Shown here: positions 24,541 through 36,960 of the stretch, in pieces | How positions within the stretch are numbered: the first letter of the stretch is position 1 | Layout of the letters: every line of letters starts with the position of its first letter | Origin: Cephalopachus bancanus | Lineage: Eukaryota > Chordata > Mammalia > Primates > Tarsiidae | Length of the DNA stretch: 64,000 nucleotides | Direction of reading: 5' to 3' | NCBI GenBank assembly: GCA_027257055.1 | Contig: JAPVLO010000146.1 | Coordinates: 2,976,001-3,040,000 of the forward strand | Position numbers and translations under genes: made by a program | The notes under the pieces: model-generated | What the model was told of the DNA's origin: nothing | Seen by the model: the letters and a program-made list of their open reading frames with translations, nothing else | The model's database searches: none

Positions 24541-25305
24541 ACAAAAAAAATTTCTCTCTTTTCAAAAAATAAGCAATAGTAACAACCTCTGGCTAACTTT
24601 GGCAAAAACAGAATTTATGGAAAGGATGTGGGGGCGTTCACAGAATCAGTGGGAGGTCAGAGAACCAGGTTTAGAAAAAGACAAGAATAAAGGCAATTTG
24701 TGAATGAGGAAAGCCTAATAGTAGAAACCATTGTACAGTGTTATCAGACACTTTCATAGACAAGAATGAACTCCGATACATTTTGGTCTTTTTATTTCTT
24801 TGTTTAGGCTTTATGTCCAGGGAGGGAGTATCCTATCGGTCTAGCTTGGGTCACATCTCTATCACTAGACTAGGGAGGAAGGGGCTCTAGATTAATACTC
24901 CAATGTATGTATTCAATGGAAGAATTACTAAAAAATACATAAAGAGTTATTATCAAAAGGAGCTGGACCAGATGCTGGTCAGCCTTAAACAGCAGTTATC
25001 CAACAAGGATAAGTATGAAGATGAAACATTTAACTGTCTCAGTGCCCACAGAAGGCTTCCAGAGGGTGATTTAAAAATGTTTTAAAGGATAAATTTACTC
25101 AGAAAATAAATTTGGAATGTAAATGCTAGACAGAAGTAGGAGCATACACAAAGTCATGAAAGCAGTAACAAAGAAGTGTTTCACGGGAAGCAATTTAGGG
25201 TGAGACACAGCTAAAAACGAGGGCTAAGAGAAGGTAACAAGAAACTTTTCATAACTTATCAATAAATATGGATTTTATAATTTCTTTTTTTTAATCAATA
25301 ATCAA

Positions 25306-26401
25306 TATTTTTTATTATGGTTTTGTGGGGTACAGTTAAGGGTTAGGCATGCAAATACGTTTCATTCAGGCACCCTGTTGATAAGAGGTGTTTCCCCATC
25401 CCCAGACAGATATTTGCTACCGTTAATCCCACCTCCCCCCCATAGCTTCCCACTACTGTCAGTCATTTTCTTATACTATTACATTGGTTGTTAAAGGTCC
25501 ATTATATGAGTGAGAACATGTGATACTCGGATCTTTGTTTCTGTGAGAGGTCACTCAGTATTATAGACTCTAGTTCCATCCAGGTTGCTGTGAAATTCAT
25601 GATTTTGTTCCTTTTTATGGCTGCGTAGTATTCCATCGTGTATATGTACCACATTTTTAAAATCCAGTCCTCTTTTGATGGGCAGCATGGTTGCTTCTAG
25701 GTTCTTACTATTGTGAACAATGCTGTGATAAACATACGTGTGCAGGTATCTTTTTTATAGAGTGATTTGAGTTCTTTAGGGTATATTCCCAGTAGGGGGA
25801 TTGCGGGGTCATATGGGAAGTTGATATTTAGAGCTTTTAGGAATCACCACACTGCTTTCCACAGAGGTTGCACTAGTTTACACTCCCACCAACAGTGTAG
25901 AAGTGTTCCCTTTTCGCCACACCCTCTCCAGCAGCTGTTATTTTTTGAGTTGTTGATAATTGCCATTCTGACTGGGGTTAGGTGGTATCTCAGTGGGGCT
26001 GGTTTTGATTTGCATCTCCCTGATGATTAGTGATGTTGAACATTTCTTCATGTGTCTGTTGGCTGCTCGAATGTCTTCCTTTGTGAAGTGTCTGTTCATA
26101 TCTTTTGCCCATTTTATAATGCGGTTGTTTGTTTTTTCTTTTCAGCACATTTGAGTTCCTTGTAGATCGAAGATGTTAATCCTTTGTTAGACCTGGTGTT
26201 GGCAAATACTTTTTCCCAGTCTGTAAGCTGTCTCCCTGCTCTTGATGGTTTCTTTGGCTTTGCAGAAGCTTGTCAGTTTAATAAGGTCCCACTTGTCTAT
26301 CTTCTCTCTTATGACCTGTGGGTTTCAGGTTTTGTTCAGGAATTGGATGCCAGTTCCGATTTCCATGAGGGTATGTCCTTCATTTTCTAAGGTTCTTATA
26401 T
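25306..26401 (-). mobile_element. 5'-truncated LINE-1 (3' UTR and end of ORF2)
   Basis: Homologous to 806-1900 of the full-length L1. It has a G-rich 3' UTR on the minus strand, then the ORF2 C-terminal region up to the segment next to TTTTCTAAGGTTCTTATA. Homology stops near 26401, which is the truncation point typical of incomplete reverse transcription. Reading frames are broken. Confidence 0.92.
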
Positions 26402-26544
26402 CTTTTATTTAGTCATGCTGGGATAGAGAACATTAAATATTGTGAACTTTTTTGCCTACTTTAAAAAAATCAACTCTGACTACCTAGGACTATCTCTTTT
26501 ACTGGCTTTAAATGTATGGATAGGCACATAACTTCTTCTTCTTA

Positions 26545-26705
26545 CAGCTTTTTTTTTTGTATAAATGTAGGGGATGCAGGTGTACTTTGTACCCTTCAGT
26601 AATTTCCCAACCCCCCTCCTATCCTTCTGAGTCACTAATGTCTATTATTTCATACTCTACGTTTTACAACTTTTGAATCTATCTATTCCTCATGATTAAC
26701 TCGCA
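26545..26705 (-). mobile_element. Old L1 3' UTR fragment (L1M/L1P type)
   Basis: A T-run, then GTACCCTTCAGTAATTTCCC, AACCCCCCTCCTATCC and CTAATGTCTATTATTTCA. This corresponds to the 3' UTR of an older L1 lineage, different from the three tarsier-like copies in the window. Confidence 0.65.
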
Positions 26706-27280
26706 AAATAGAGCCCTGGAATGCTAACATCTTATAACTGACTTCTAATATCATCTAGAATCTATGAATTTTTAAAATATGAACTAAATGAGAGAAAAAC
26801 GAAGAAAAAATTGGATGATATCTTACGTCTATCTGAAAGAAAACAGCAACAACAACAAAAATGATCAATGCTGTAATAAAATTGATAAAAATGGGTGTTT
26901 TGGAATTTGATAGACACTACTTCTGTGGACTTTGTAAACACTTGCGGCAAATGGTGGTATTATCTCAGAATGAAAGAGTAGGTTGTAAATTGTGTGAGTG
27001 AAAACATGTTTACATCTCTGATCATTTAATGTCTGGTCTAGTTAGATGAAAAGGAATTAAAATGAATGAAGACAAAGTCGCCAAGAAAAGGAGGAAATAA
27101 AACAGTAAAAAATAATAAAGTATTCTTTCTTTTTTTTTTTATCCCAAATTTTATCCTGGTTGCAAAGAGATTGCCACTTTCCCTGATTGTTCTGGTATGC
27201 TCTACTCAGGAAAAGAAGGTATTCTACTTTTCCTATGAAAATCTTTGCAAGTTTAGTACCAATATTGAAGCTTCTAGAAA
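26706..27280. other. Unique AT-rich sequence
   Basis: Nothing recognised. Short open frames only. Confidence 0.4.
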
Positions 27281-27445
27281 TTTCTTACTCTAATTTATGA
27301 TCCAAAGATTCTTTTGCCTATCAGTGGTGAGAAAAGAGCTCAAAATAGTTATATAATTTATTTCCTGTAAGAATTTAACTGCTCTCTAATCATCATATAA
27401 AGCAACTCACAAATGAAAAGGTCTCTGGGTGTCAGATCTTTGTCT

Positions 27446-27446
<1 letters not shown>
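27281..27446 (+). repeat. Local duplication, copy 1
   Basis: Matches 27867-28021 end to end, from TTTCTTACTCTAATTT to CAGATCTTTGTCTG. This copy has 11 extra bases (166 versus 155 bp) next to CTGCTCTCTAA, and about a dozen substitutions. It is immediately followed by a (GT)n tract that the second copy lacks. Confidence 0.9.

Positions 27447-27482
<36 letters not shown>
27447..27482. repeat. (GT)n microsatellite
   Basis: About 18 GT units at the exact downstream edge of duplication copy 1. Confidence 0.95.
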
Positions 27483-27485
<3 letters not shown>

Positions 27486-27866
27486 GATTATGAGATTCCT
27501 GAGTAGACAGGGAGAGAGGAGGGCCTGGGACTTGTTATCTCTAAAACCTCAATTAAGCAAGGTAGTATCTGGAGTGATTTTCAGCATGTGACACCAGGAA
27601 AGGGACAGATATACTCCCTCCATTTTGTCTCGTTTCTCTACATTAAAAGTTTAGTTAACACTGTTGTATTTTTATAAAGTAGAATTGGAATTCTGCATTG
27701 AAATATCTTCATTTTTCAGGCTCGTATGTTTGTGTTTCAATTTCTGGAGACACCTCTTTATTTTAATGGGTGCATTCTTACTGTTCCTGAATATATACGA
27801 AAGCTGAATCTTTGTGTCTGTGGGGAAAAAAGTCATTATGAACAGATACTGAATTATTTGTTGAAG

Positions 27867-28021
27867 TTTCTTACTCTAATTTGGGATCCAGAGATTCTTT
27901 GGCATATCAGTGGTGAGAAACGAGCTCAGAATAGTTATATAATTTATTTCCTATAAGAATTTAACTGCTCTCTAAAGCAACTCACAAATGAGAAGGTTTC
28001 TGGGTATCAGATCTTTGTCTG
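27867..28021 (+). repeat. Local duplication, copy 2
   Basis: Second copy of 27281-27446, 586 bp downstream in the same orientation. Confidence 0.9.
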
Positions 28022-30224
28022 TTCTGGCCCTGTCGTGCCTGAGTTTTGTTTACAATCACCAAAAATCAGGAAGAAATTTGTGGATTGGCAGGAGGTAGCA
28101 TGACCAGTTTTTAAAATGCTGTTTTATTCTCTGCATATATTACTAATGATCTTGGAAATAAACATAATATGAGTAAAAATAAGTCAAATGCTGGCATATC
28201 TCTAATTTAAAACTAGGGATGTGGAGATTATATGTTTCACATAATCGCCATTTATGAACGTGGGTGTGTGTGTTGATAAAAAGACAGCAGACCTAGCTCT
28301 CTCACCTGTGTGATTTTTCTCATGAACAGATCATGTCCATTTCATTAACACTGGATGAAAATACAGTAGTTTCTTACTAAGTGTGAATAGGCATTGAAGA
28401 GTACAGAGAATAATTTTATTTTTTTAAGTGTAAACCATTTCAAATTTAATTTCCTTGTTTTTCATTGTATTCAATGCAGATAAATATTATTATAAAAATG
28501 ATAGGGTGCTATCAACCTATCTTAACTTAGTAATAAAAAGGGTAGTAGAACAATATATTTGAGTCCTCCTTCTAAGTTACTAAGAAAATCTTTATATAGT
28601 GCAGCATGTTTTAAATGGTCTCCTGTTTAATTTTTCCCATGAATAATGTCTTTCATTTGGGAATGATAGTGAATCAAATTCCTAATAGTACTGCTGCACC
28701 ATGACTACATTATATAAGTATTAATTAGGATAAATATTAAATTTGAATAGATATTGCAGGTGTGAAACATCAGATGAATACTCCAAAGAATTAAATTCTA
28801 CAGGGGATCATTATTTAAGTTCTTTCCAATCCTGTTGTTCTGCTGCATAAAACTTACTTTAGTACTTCTCTGGACTGTTATAACATCTGTTATTCTTGGG
28901 GGAAAAAAAAGGGTCTTTTTTTTTTTTTTTGTCTTCTTTTTGGTCAGAAATAGCTGTGTTATTCTGCAATGTTGGACCAGAATGCCTTGCAGGGAGTGAG
29001 CTGTGTTCTTCTAGTGTTCTGACTAATTAATTCCCATGAGACCTGCTCCTTACAACCAGGCTGGCTCACTCTGAGTCCAGGAGTGGGAAGGATCGCCTTT
29101 GGGAAGGTCACTTGAGAAAGCTGTACTACACATACATGATCATCATGTAAATAAAGAACAAGGTGAATGACAAGATGGTTAAAATCCAGGGAAGTTTTAA
29201 GAGAGAACTGATATGACTGATTACTGTTATTTTTATAAAGGGCTTGTATATCTATCCTAATGAATAAATTTTAAACTTATATCTGCTTACCAAATTAAAA
29301 TCACCATCTCCCAGTATTGCTTCATCAAATTGTTTAAATATGATTAAATTTTACCAACCAGGTAGAAGATTTTAAAAATTAGCTACTGGAAAAATGGTCA
29401 ATTATTCCCTTCATCTCCCTTCAAAAACTAAAATAATTCAATATATGTTCACAAAACTATCTTACCTCACCTCACAGTTTCTCACATTAAATAAACTCTA
29501 GTTTTATTTCCAAAAATGCTGATTTTCCTCAACTTCCTCCTTGTTCCAACATCTCCCTTATAAAAAATAAAATTAGTTTTAATTTCTTGGGACTGACCAA
29601 GAAAGATAATGAAGTCCTTTAAAAAACTCTTTATGTGTGAAACCCTGGAGGAAAACCCTACAGCCTTCTTACTTCTAGCAACCAATTACTATATACAAAA
29701 AAAAAAAAACTTTTCCCAATTATAAAGTCCACAAATGCATCCTGCACAGATTCAATTTCACGAACTCTGTTGCGGAGGCAGCCCTCACATAATTAACAGG
29801 AAGACACCACATGTGGTCAGACCTGTTAATTGATTAAATGAGTCTATTCCTAAATCAGATTCTAATCACACTAGCATTGCCACTAAACACAGAACTTATA
29901 ACAGAATTTCCAGAAATCCAAACTGTGTACCTACTAAAAATCTAAATTACTCATTGGGGGAGCTGCTTCAAAATGGAACCAAAGAAGAAATAAAAAATCA
30001 AAAAGGCCACGCTGCTCTCTTGAAATGCCACTCTCCCCAGTTGTCTTTCTTTAGTATTCCCACTTCTATTTGATCCTTGTCCTTTTGTGATTCATCGTCC
30101 ACATCTAAAAGATACAAAACATGTCATACTTTGGTCTTTTCTTTATGTTTATTTTAGTTAACAAGTGCAGAATAGTTTGCCTGCAGTTTCATAGTAAAAC
30201 ACAAAACCTCCCATCCGCTTGTCA
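28022..30224. other. Unique AT-rich sequence, nothing recognised
   Basis: It includes A- and T-runs near 28900-28932 and 29697-29710. No assignable repeat or exon. Confidence 0.45.
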
Positions 30225-30276
30225 GTTTTTCTTTTTCTTTTCGTGCCTCTCTCTTTTTTCTCTTTCTTTCTTTTTT

Positions 30277-30317
<41 letters not shown>

Positions 30318-30318
30318 A
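30225..30318. repeat. Pyrimidine tract with (TC)n
   Basis: Nearly pure C/T over about 90 bp, with uninterrupted (TC)n at about 30280-30310. Confidence 0.9.
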
Positions 30319-30329
30319 AGAAGGCCGTG

Positions 30330-30770
30330 GTGTTCCCTAAGGGTTGTGAGTGAAGTTCATCCCATTGAACTGGTCAGCAAGATATCATTAGCTCGTTGTG
30401 GACATGAAATCCAGGGGTTAGAGCACCAAGCGTCACAAGCCAGTTTCTTTACCTCCTTGAGCTGATCAGAGGATCAGAGTATCAAGGAAGGATTAGCACT
30501 GACTTGGGATTTGTGTGATTGGTTAATTTATTGCGGCAATGGCAGGCCTTTCATCTATGGCAACATTTAATCAGCACAGCCATGGAGGCTATTACCGGTT
30601 AGCTCCTTTCTCAAGTCATCCAGGGCTGCACCATCAGCCCTATCACAACTCCCCTGAAATTTCCAAATTATCTGGAACAGGCTTTAGCCTCACAGTAATA
30701 AAAATTAGAAGAGATTCCTGATAGCACTGGTGGAAAAGGCTTTCACTTGCACAGGGCAAATTATAAATAG
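30330..30770. promoter_or_regulatory. Candidate conserved noncoding element
   Basis: A repeat-free stretch with balanced base composition just after the (TC)n tract. It includes TTAATTTATTGCGGCAATGG at about 30524-30543 and a 60-codon open frame (30539-30721) with no recognisable domain or splice sites. Enhancer-like by appearance only. Confidence 0.22.
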
Positions 30771-33700
30771 TATGAACGTGCACTTTAAAAAAAAAATTCT
30801 CCACCTCTTAAGAGATGTGCAGGACTTATCACCCCTGCTCTGATCCAAATCCTCATGGTTGAAAATTTATATTAGATTTTATCAGAGAGGCCTAAGTCTA
30901 GAAAAATCAATGAAGGTTATCTTTTATGTTGCAGGAACTTGTGGAAATATTGATTTTCATTTTATAGTGAATTTGGAGCATGAGTTGGTAATCACTGCTG
31001 AGCCGACCACAATGTTTGCCTACTGTATCTTTTACTGAGTTTTGCTCAAGTATTTAAGATAGTATATTCCTGTTGATTTTAGTCTATAGTGTGAAAACAG
31101 ATGTTCCTAAAACACAAAGTTGTACCTGATAAAAAAAAAACCTCAGAAGCTTCCTTTTTACAATAATGCTTTCAGTATCCTAAGACTATATTCTCTCTAT
31201 TAATGATGGATTTTGGAAAAAATATACAGTGAAATTTTTGTAAGATTCATTTCTTCTTTGCTTCTTTCAAATTTATGAACCAAGAGAAATTTTAAGTAAA
31301 GAAAAACTGCACACATATAAGAAGATAAGCGAAATACTGAGGTATGACTGAAAATAAAGGGATTTCATTTTTCCCAGGATTATTAGGTCTTGTTACTGAC
31401 AAATATTAGTGAAAAGTTTCTCCTTTGTTATATCTTTAATGCTTCCATTTATTGAATTTACTAATTTATTTTTATTTCATTCCTTCATTTGTATTTAATT
31501 TAATAAATGTTATATGCTAAAATGTTATATTTTATGCTAAAAACATTAGAGAACAGTGACTCATTTTTCATTTTTTGAAATGTTTAAATCCTTTTTTTAA
31601 CCTTATTTGTTACTATTTTTGTAAGATGATAGTACAGTGTCCTGCATTATTATTGCTTATATGTAACACATATCTACGGTTTTTATAGTGATGATCTTAA
31701 CTCAAGAAGAGAAACTTGTTTATAAGTCAGAACTCTAGGGTAGACTCAGGAGTGCTTCTTAGTAACTGGATCCTTCGGATTTTAGCATGATTATTGCAGG
31801 ATTGTTGATGGGTTTTTTTTTCTTCAGATTTTCTGAGAAAATAATGCCTTTCTATATTCACTCTGAATATTTTTAAATGAGAATAAATTTGGCCATAGTC
31901 TTAAATGTTATCGTATGCTAAGTGCTAGATCATTGTTTAGTATTTGGCTTTCATCGTCTTCTCTCAGTCCAACTGAGTTCAGTGACACACTGCCCTGGGT
32001 CCCATGCCTGAGTCATTTCCTTCTCCCCCACACCACATCTATGCTACTGAGCTTACACTTGGCAGCCAGCAGAGTCATTTCTCTCCATTGCCACCTGAAT
32101 CCCTGCTCCATACTGCATGGCTTCGAGTAGTAGCCAGCAGTCTTTTTATTCCTCTCAACATAACCAAAAGATGTCTAAGCCAAGGAATTAACAAGATAAC
32201 ATATGAAAACACCGAGCCCAGTAGCTGGCATGTGGTAGGGCCCACAGATGGCAGCTACGAGTGCCATTATTTGCCTGAGAAAGTCTATAAGGGGACTCTA
32301 GAGAATTCATCACCTGTTCCCTGAGCTTGTCCCCTAATTAGTTGGATTCAGACATGTCAATTCATGGTCAAACTTAGCTCTAATGGTGACAAAATTGTTT
32401 ATTTTTAAACTCCCTCTGCTCTGTCCTTCTTTTCTCTTTTCTGTGCTCTTATGTCATCACCCCTCCTGACTCGTCAAACCTAAGTTACAGCCAAATGCAT
32501 CTGAAAGCAGAGATAACCCAGGTTTGGAGAGAGCCTGATCCCCTTCCTTGTCTTTTGTTTCTCCTACATGTCTTCTATATAGGAAATAGGAATTTCGGAC
32601 TAATAGGACCAAATGGCACAGAGAATTCTAAGGATTTATAGAAAATCACACAGTTGCTGACAGAGCCTGGATGCTCTCTTTCTTAGGAGCATTGGTTGAA
32701 GACAACGAGGATGTTTCAAGGACTCTTGGCTGCAGGCAGTGGAAACACCTTAAAGAAAAGGAGAAAGTATTGTCCTAACTGTGGAGTATCTTATGAATAC
32801 CAAGTACAGGAATTCACTGGACCTCAAGATTTTTATTAGTACCGAAGGTTCAGAAGCCATGAGGGCACCTTCAACATTTGTTTGGTCCCTGATATCTCCA
32901 AATTGACTTAATTCTCCTTTCTTTCACTGCCAGCCGCTCCTTCATCGGAGAAAAGCTCTGAACTTAATGGCTCATGTTTGCACCACCAGCAACATATGCT
33001 CTTGACTCTCATGGTTCTATCATTGTACACCCAGAGGAAGGGAATTATGGTCCCAGCACAGGATAGGGGCCCATCCAAGGCTGGGTGCTAAAGAAGCAAT
33101 TCTCAGAAAAGTAGAATCTGGGCAGACATTTCCTAAATGTTCACTACAGTTGGATACAGTCTAAACTGCCATTAGAGTAAGAAGGCCTTCATGCAGAAAA
33201 AAGGATTGGTTTTATTCTGTGGATATAGATTACGGGAAGGTAGATTTTGGTCAACACAAATATGGCGCTTACAAAAGAGTGAGTTTATCTCTCATCCAGT
33301 TATCATAAATATTCAAATTTGGGCAAGTGAAGCCTAATTACAGTTATTCCCACTTATATTCCCTACCTGACATTCTCTAGAAAAAGGAATTGCATTAATT
33401 TGAACCAGGTCCAGATGAATTTCAAGATTCTAAAATTAAGGTTCATTGAGTTTATCTGTGAATAATGGTTTTATAAATATTGTATATTTTTGAAAGTGAA
33501 TTAGAACATTAAACAGCTCATGCACATGATTTACATGTGTGCATTTATAAATAAATAAATATTTGTATACATACTATATATGTGTTTGCCTGTAACAGAT
33601 TTGACTTTCTTCTGCTAATTTTGGCCATGAACTTGGCATTTGTGTGCACCAGCACTGAACATTTCATGTAGTATACTTTAGGCTAAATTATCATAAAATA

Positions 33701-33867
33701 TTATCTGACTGGAAGATGATACATGTGAACCACAGAAGTTTAGAGGAATTCATAGCTTATTGTTTGCCCAAAGCTCACAGACTGGATACTTTTTAAATCA
33801 AATCACATATCCTGAAGAATTTATTCTGAAAAGCTTACTGATAAATTATTTTTTTTCCTCTTTTAAT
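30771..33867. other. Mostly unique sequence, no gene recognised
   Basis: AT-rich except for about 31900-32330, which has pyrimidine-rich words somewhat like L2 but not enough for a call. Overlapping open frames there (71 and 106 codons) show no domain. Confidence 0.4.
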
Positions 33868-33995
33868 TTTTATTTTAGAATTGTGGGGTACAATTCAGGG
33901 TTAGGTATACAAATATTCACTGTTGATGAGGTATGCACCCCCTTCCCCAGGCAGATATTGACTACTGTCAATCCCACCTCCCCACCACCCCCCCA
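33868..33995 (-). mobile_element. Severely 5'-truncated LINE-1 (3' UTR only)
   Basis: Only about 130 bp: the L1 3' UTR landmarks TTGTGGGGTACAATTCAGGG and TTAGGTATACAAATATTCAC, then a C-rich end (G-rich on the minus strand) at 33970-33994. A short TTTTAAT repeat flanks it (33861-33867 and 33996-34002). Confidence 0.85.
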
Positions 33996-34002
33996 TTTTA
34001 AT

Positions 34003-34685
34003 CTAAGAAACAAACTAAACTTTGTTTTCCAGGCTTGTAAAGGTACTATGAAACAGAGAATTATAGTGATTCATTTCATGATTTTTGCATAGTAAAGTAC
34101 TAGGCATTGTCCCTCCATATGGCAACTCTCTACTGCCAAAAATTTTATGGTGTTAGGCAGTAGCAAAGGGATTCCATACCAAAAGTTACCTCAGCTTTGG
34201 TTAGCTCACGAAAAATAAGAGTTGGCATATAGCATTATACAGCAATAGTGTACAAATTTAGAATTACACAGATCCTTACTTAAAGCATAGTATATATAAG
34301 GATGCTCAAATGTTTTACCACTGAGTTAATTAGATATGTGATAGTGTAAATTTACATCATATACACATTTATTTAGTTTGAGGACAGGATAAAAACTTGT
34401 ATCAAGGATATTAATGTACAACGACAATGACTCTGCAAAGCTGATTATATAGATGAACTGTCGTGAGGACAAGCATCTTCATAAATGTATGTTTTTCTTC
34501 CCAAAAGGTAACTGTTAATTGTTAAATGTTTTAGTTTTCTAGTGCATGAGAATGGCTCCAGGTGTGAATGATTGGTCTTACCAAAATGTTCACTCAGAGT
34601 GATACTGTAATAACTCCCATCTCTATCTCTATATTTAAGTATTTATACACTCTTTGAAAATGTGGAAAACATGATCTTTCAAATC
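34003..34685. other. Unique AT-rich sequence
   Basis: No feature recognised. Confidence 0.4.
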
Positions 34686-34800
34686 TGGCAGAATCCAACC
34701 TTATGAGTACCAGCTGTATCACTATCAGCTGCATGATATTGGGAAAGTTCATTGACCTCTCTCAACCTCTCGTTCTTTATCTGTTTAAAAAAAAATAAAA
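34686..34800 (-). mobile_element. MIR SINE fragment
   Basis: Antisense MIR: GAATCCAACC, TGCATGATATTGGGAAAGTT, GACCTCTCTCAACCTCTCG, then TTTATCTGTTTAAAA. Confidence 0.65.
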
Positions 34801-35029
34801 GCAAGTAGGAATTCAGTTCTTATCCTGCTTAATAGCAGGACTTAATTGAGTCTCATTTTATCTTCTCCATCATTTCTTCCTTCCTGAAGTACTTTCATCA
34901 CTTGGTTCCCATGGCATGATCCTTCATTGCGTTCCCTACCTTAATAGATCCATTTTCTGTTTCCTTGGCTGAGAAACAAACTGCTAAATGACTCAGTCTT
35001 GGGGAATCTATTCTCTTTTTTAAGATTAT

Positions 35030-36315
35030 TTCATACCCCAAGGATTTAACTGCTATCAATAAACTAATGATTGTCAAATTTAAATCTCAGCCCCCATCTC
35101 TCTTCTCATCTCCAGATTCATATTTCTAATTGCCTACCTGATCTCTGTATATCATAATAAAGATGGGGAAATCAGAACTTCAGAACACATACCCTGAGAT
35201 CGCCCTTCTCTGAGTCTTCCTCATCTTGATAAACGTTACCACAATTCAACCAGTTGTTCAGACTCCAAAGCGGAGCTTCATCTTTGATTCATCTCCTTTA
35301 TTTGCTGACTCGATGCACAGGAAGTCAGTGAACTTCACTTTCTGACTATTCCCCATCATTTTCACAGTTATCACCCTGGTTCAAGCCACCATAATCTCTC
35401 ATGAGGTCTCCGTAGCCATTTCTCTCTCTCTCTTTTTTTTGAGTTGGAGTCTCACTCCATTGCCCAGGCTGGAGTGCAGTGGCATGCTCACAGCCACCCC
35501 AGTTTCAACCTGCTGGACTCCGGCGATCCCTCTGCCTCAGCCTTCCAAGTAGCCAGAACTATAGGCACACACTAACATGAACGACTAATTTTTCATTTAT
35601 TGTAGAGATGAGGTCTCACCAAGTTGCCCGGACTGATCCCAAACCCATGGGCTCAGACAATCCACTCGCCTCAACCTCCCAAAGTGCTGGGATTACAGGC
35701 TGAGCCACCGAGCCCGGCCTCAGCCATCTCTTAACTAATTTTCCTCTATTTATCTGTGTCTCTTAGAGGCTGGTTGTCACACAGAAGTCCTTTTTAACAT
35801 GAAAATCATACAATAGAATTCACAAGAATTCAATGACCTGCTGCCACACTCAGAGTAAAATTTAGAATCTTTTCCGTGGTCTTGCAAGGCCATAGGTGAT
35901 TTGGACTTTTCCTGACTCAACTTCTTCTACTCTGCCTTGATGACTTCACCATGGCCACATGCATCTCTTTTCTGCTATAGAAGATGTCCAGTTTCTACCA
36001 TGATGCCTCTGCATTTGCTATGCCCTCTGCTCAAACATTTTACCCACAGATCCTAACATGGCACAATCTTTGGTTTCATTCAGGGGCATTCTCAGATGTC
36101 CTCTCTGCTGCAAGACCTTCTCTGGACAAACTATTTAAAATAAGCAAGCAAGGTGTTGTCATTATCTCTTTATTTAACTATCTCATCTTAAATTACTTTA
36201 TATTTAGTGTTCATTTTGAGAGTGAGCTCCACAAGAACAAATATCTTGCATGTTTCACTGACATTTCACCAGCACTTAAAAACATCCAATAAATATATTT
36301 GCTGAATATATTAAA
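35030..36315 (+). mobile_element. Long L2 relic, split by an Alu
   Basis: L2 landmarks run in order on both sides of the Alu. Left part: CAAGCCACCATAATCTCTCA at about 35384-35402. Right part: CACTCAGAGTAAAATTTAGA, TTGCAAGGCCATAGGTGATT, CTCTGCATTTGCTATGCCCT and GAGTGAGCTCCACAAGAACA, with an AATAAATATATTTGCTGAAT end near 36290. About 1 kb of L2 remains once the inserted Alu (35433-35720) is removed. It is noncoding debris of an ancient LINE. Confidence 0.82.
35433..35720 (-). mobile_element. Tarsier-type Alu, oldest form, inserted in L2
   Basis: Antisense dimeric Alu with a CCCAGCACTTTGGGAGG start and the undeleted GGGCAACTTGGTGAGACC. The short duplication AGCCATTTCTC / AGCCATCTCT flanks it (35414-35424 and 35722-35731). 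Confidence 0.9.
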
Positions 36316-36499
36316 TGAATAAAATAATATTTTAAAAAGACCTTAGTGTTGTGCTTGAAGAGCTCAATAAATGTTAGTTTTCATTGCCTTTCTCATTTTT
36401 GAGTAAATTACTTTGAAATAACTCCTGTGTAAAGCTGTAGTTCATTTAGTTATTTTGATTAAAACATTTAAAATGTTCAAAATCTATATTTGGCTTTTA

Positions 36500-36655
36500 C
36501 AATATTAATGCCACCACAAGGCTGCTGAGATAGTGAAAAAGTTTGACCCAGTTTCAAATTCTGACTTCACACTCTCAGAAATATGACCAAAGATGAGTTA
36601 TATTCCTGAACCATGATTTCATTACCAAAGAAATGCTGTTAATAATTACATAAAG
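36500..36655 (-). mobile_element. MIR SINE fragment (likely)
   Basis: Antisense MIR word order: TTTCAAATTCTGACTTCACA, ATATGACCAAAGATGAGTTA, then CATGATTTCATTACC. It is interrupted downstream by an Alu. Confidence 0.5.
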
Positions 36656-36949
36656 TAGGCCAGACTCGGTGGCTCAGCTTGTAATTCTGTGCTTTGTGAG
36701 GCCGAGGTGAGTGAATTGCCTGAGCCCGTGGGTTCAAGACCCGCCTGGGCAACTTGGCAAGACCTCACCTCTACAATAAATCAAAAAATTAGCCGGGTGT
36801 GGAAGCACGTGCCTGTAGTTCCAGCTACTTGGAAGGCTGAGGCAGAAGGATCTCCGGAGCCCAGCAGGTCGAGGCTGAGGTGGCCGGGAGCAGCCACTGC
36901 ACTCCAGTCTGGGCGACTGAGTGAGACTCCAACTCAAAAAAAAAAAAAA
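36656..36949 (+). mobile_element. Tarsier-type Alu, older subfamily
   Basis: Sense dimeric Alu, undeleted CTGGGCAACTTGGCAAGACC form, ending in about 15 A. The 11-bp duplication ATTACATAAAG / ATTACATAGAG flanks it (36645-36655 and 36950-36960). Confidence 0.93.
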
Positions 36950-36960
36950 ATTACATAGAG

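Noticed and set aside
30121..30465. 114-codon open frame spanning the (TC)n tract
   Set aside because: Its length comes from the simple repeat (Ser-Leu repeats) and there is no domain.
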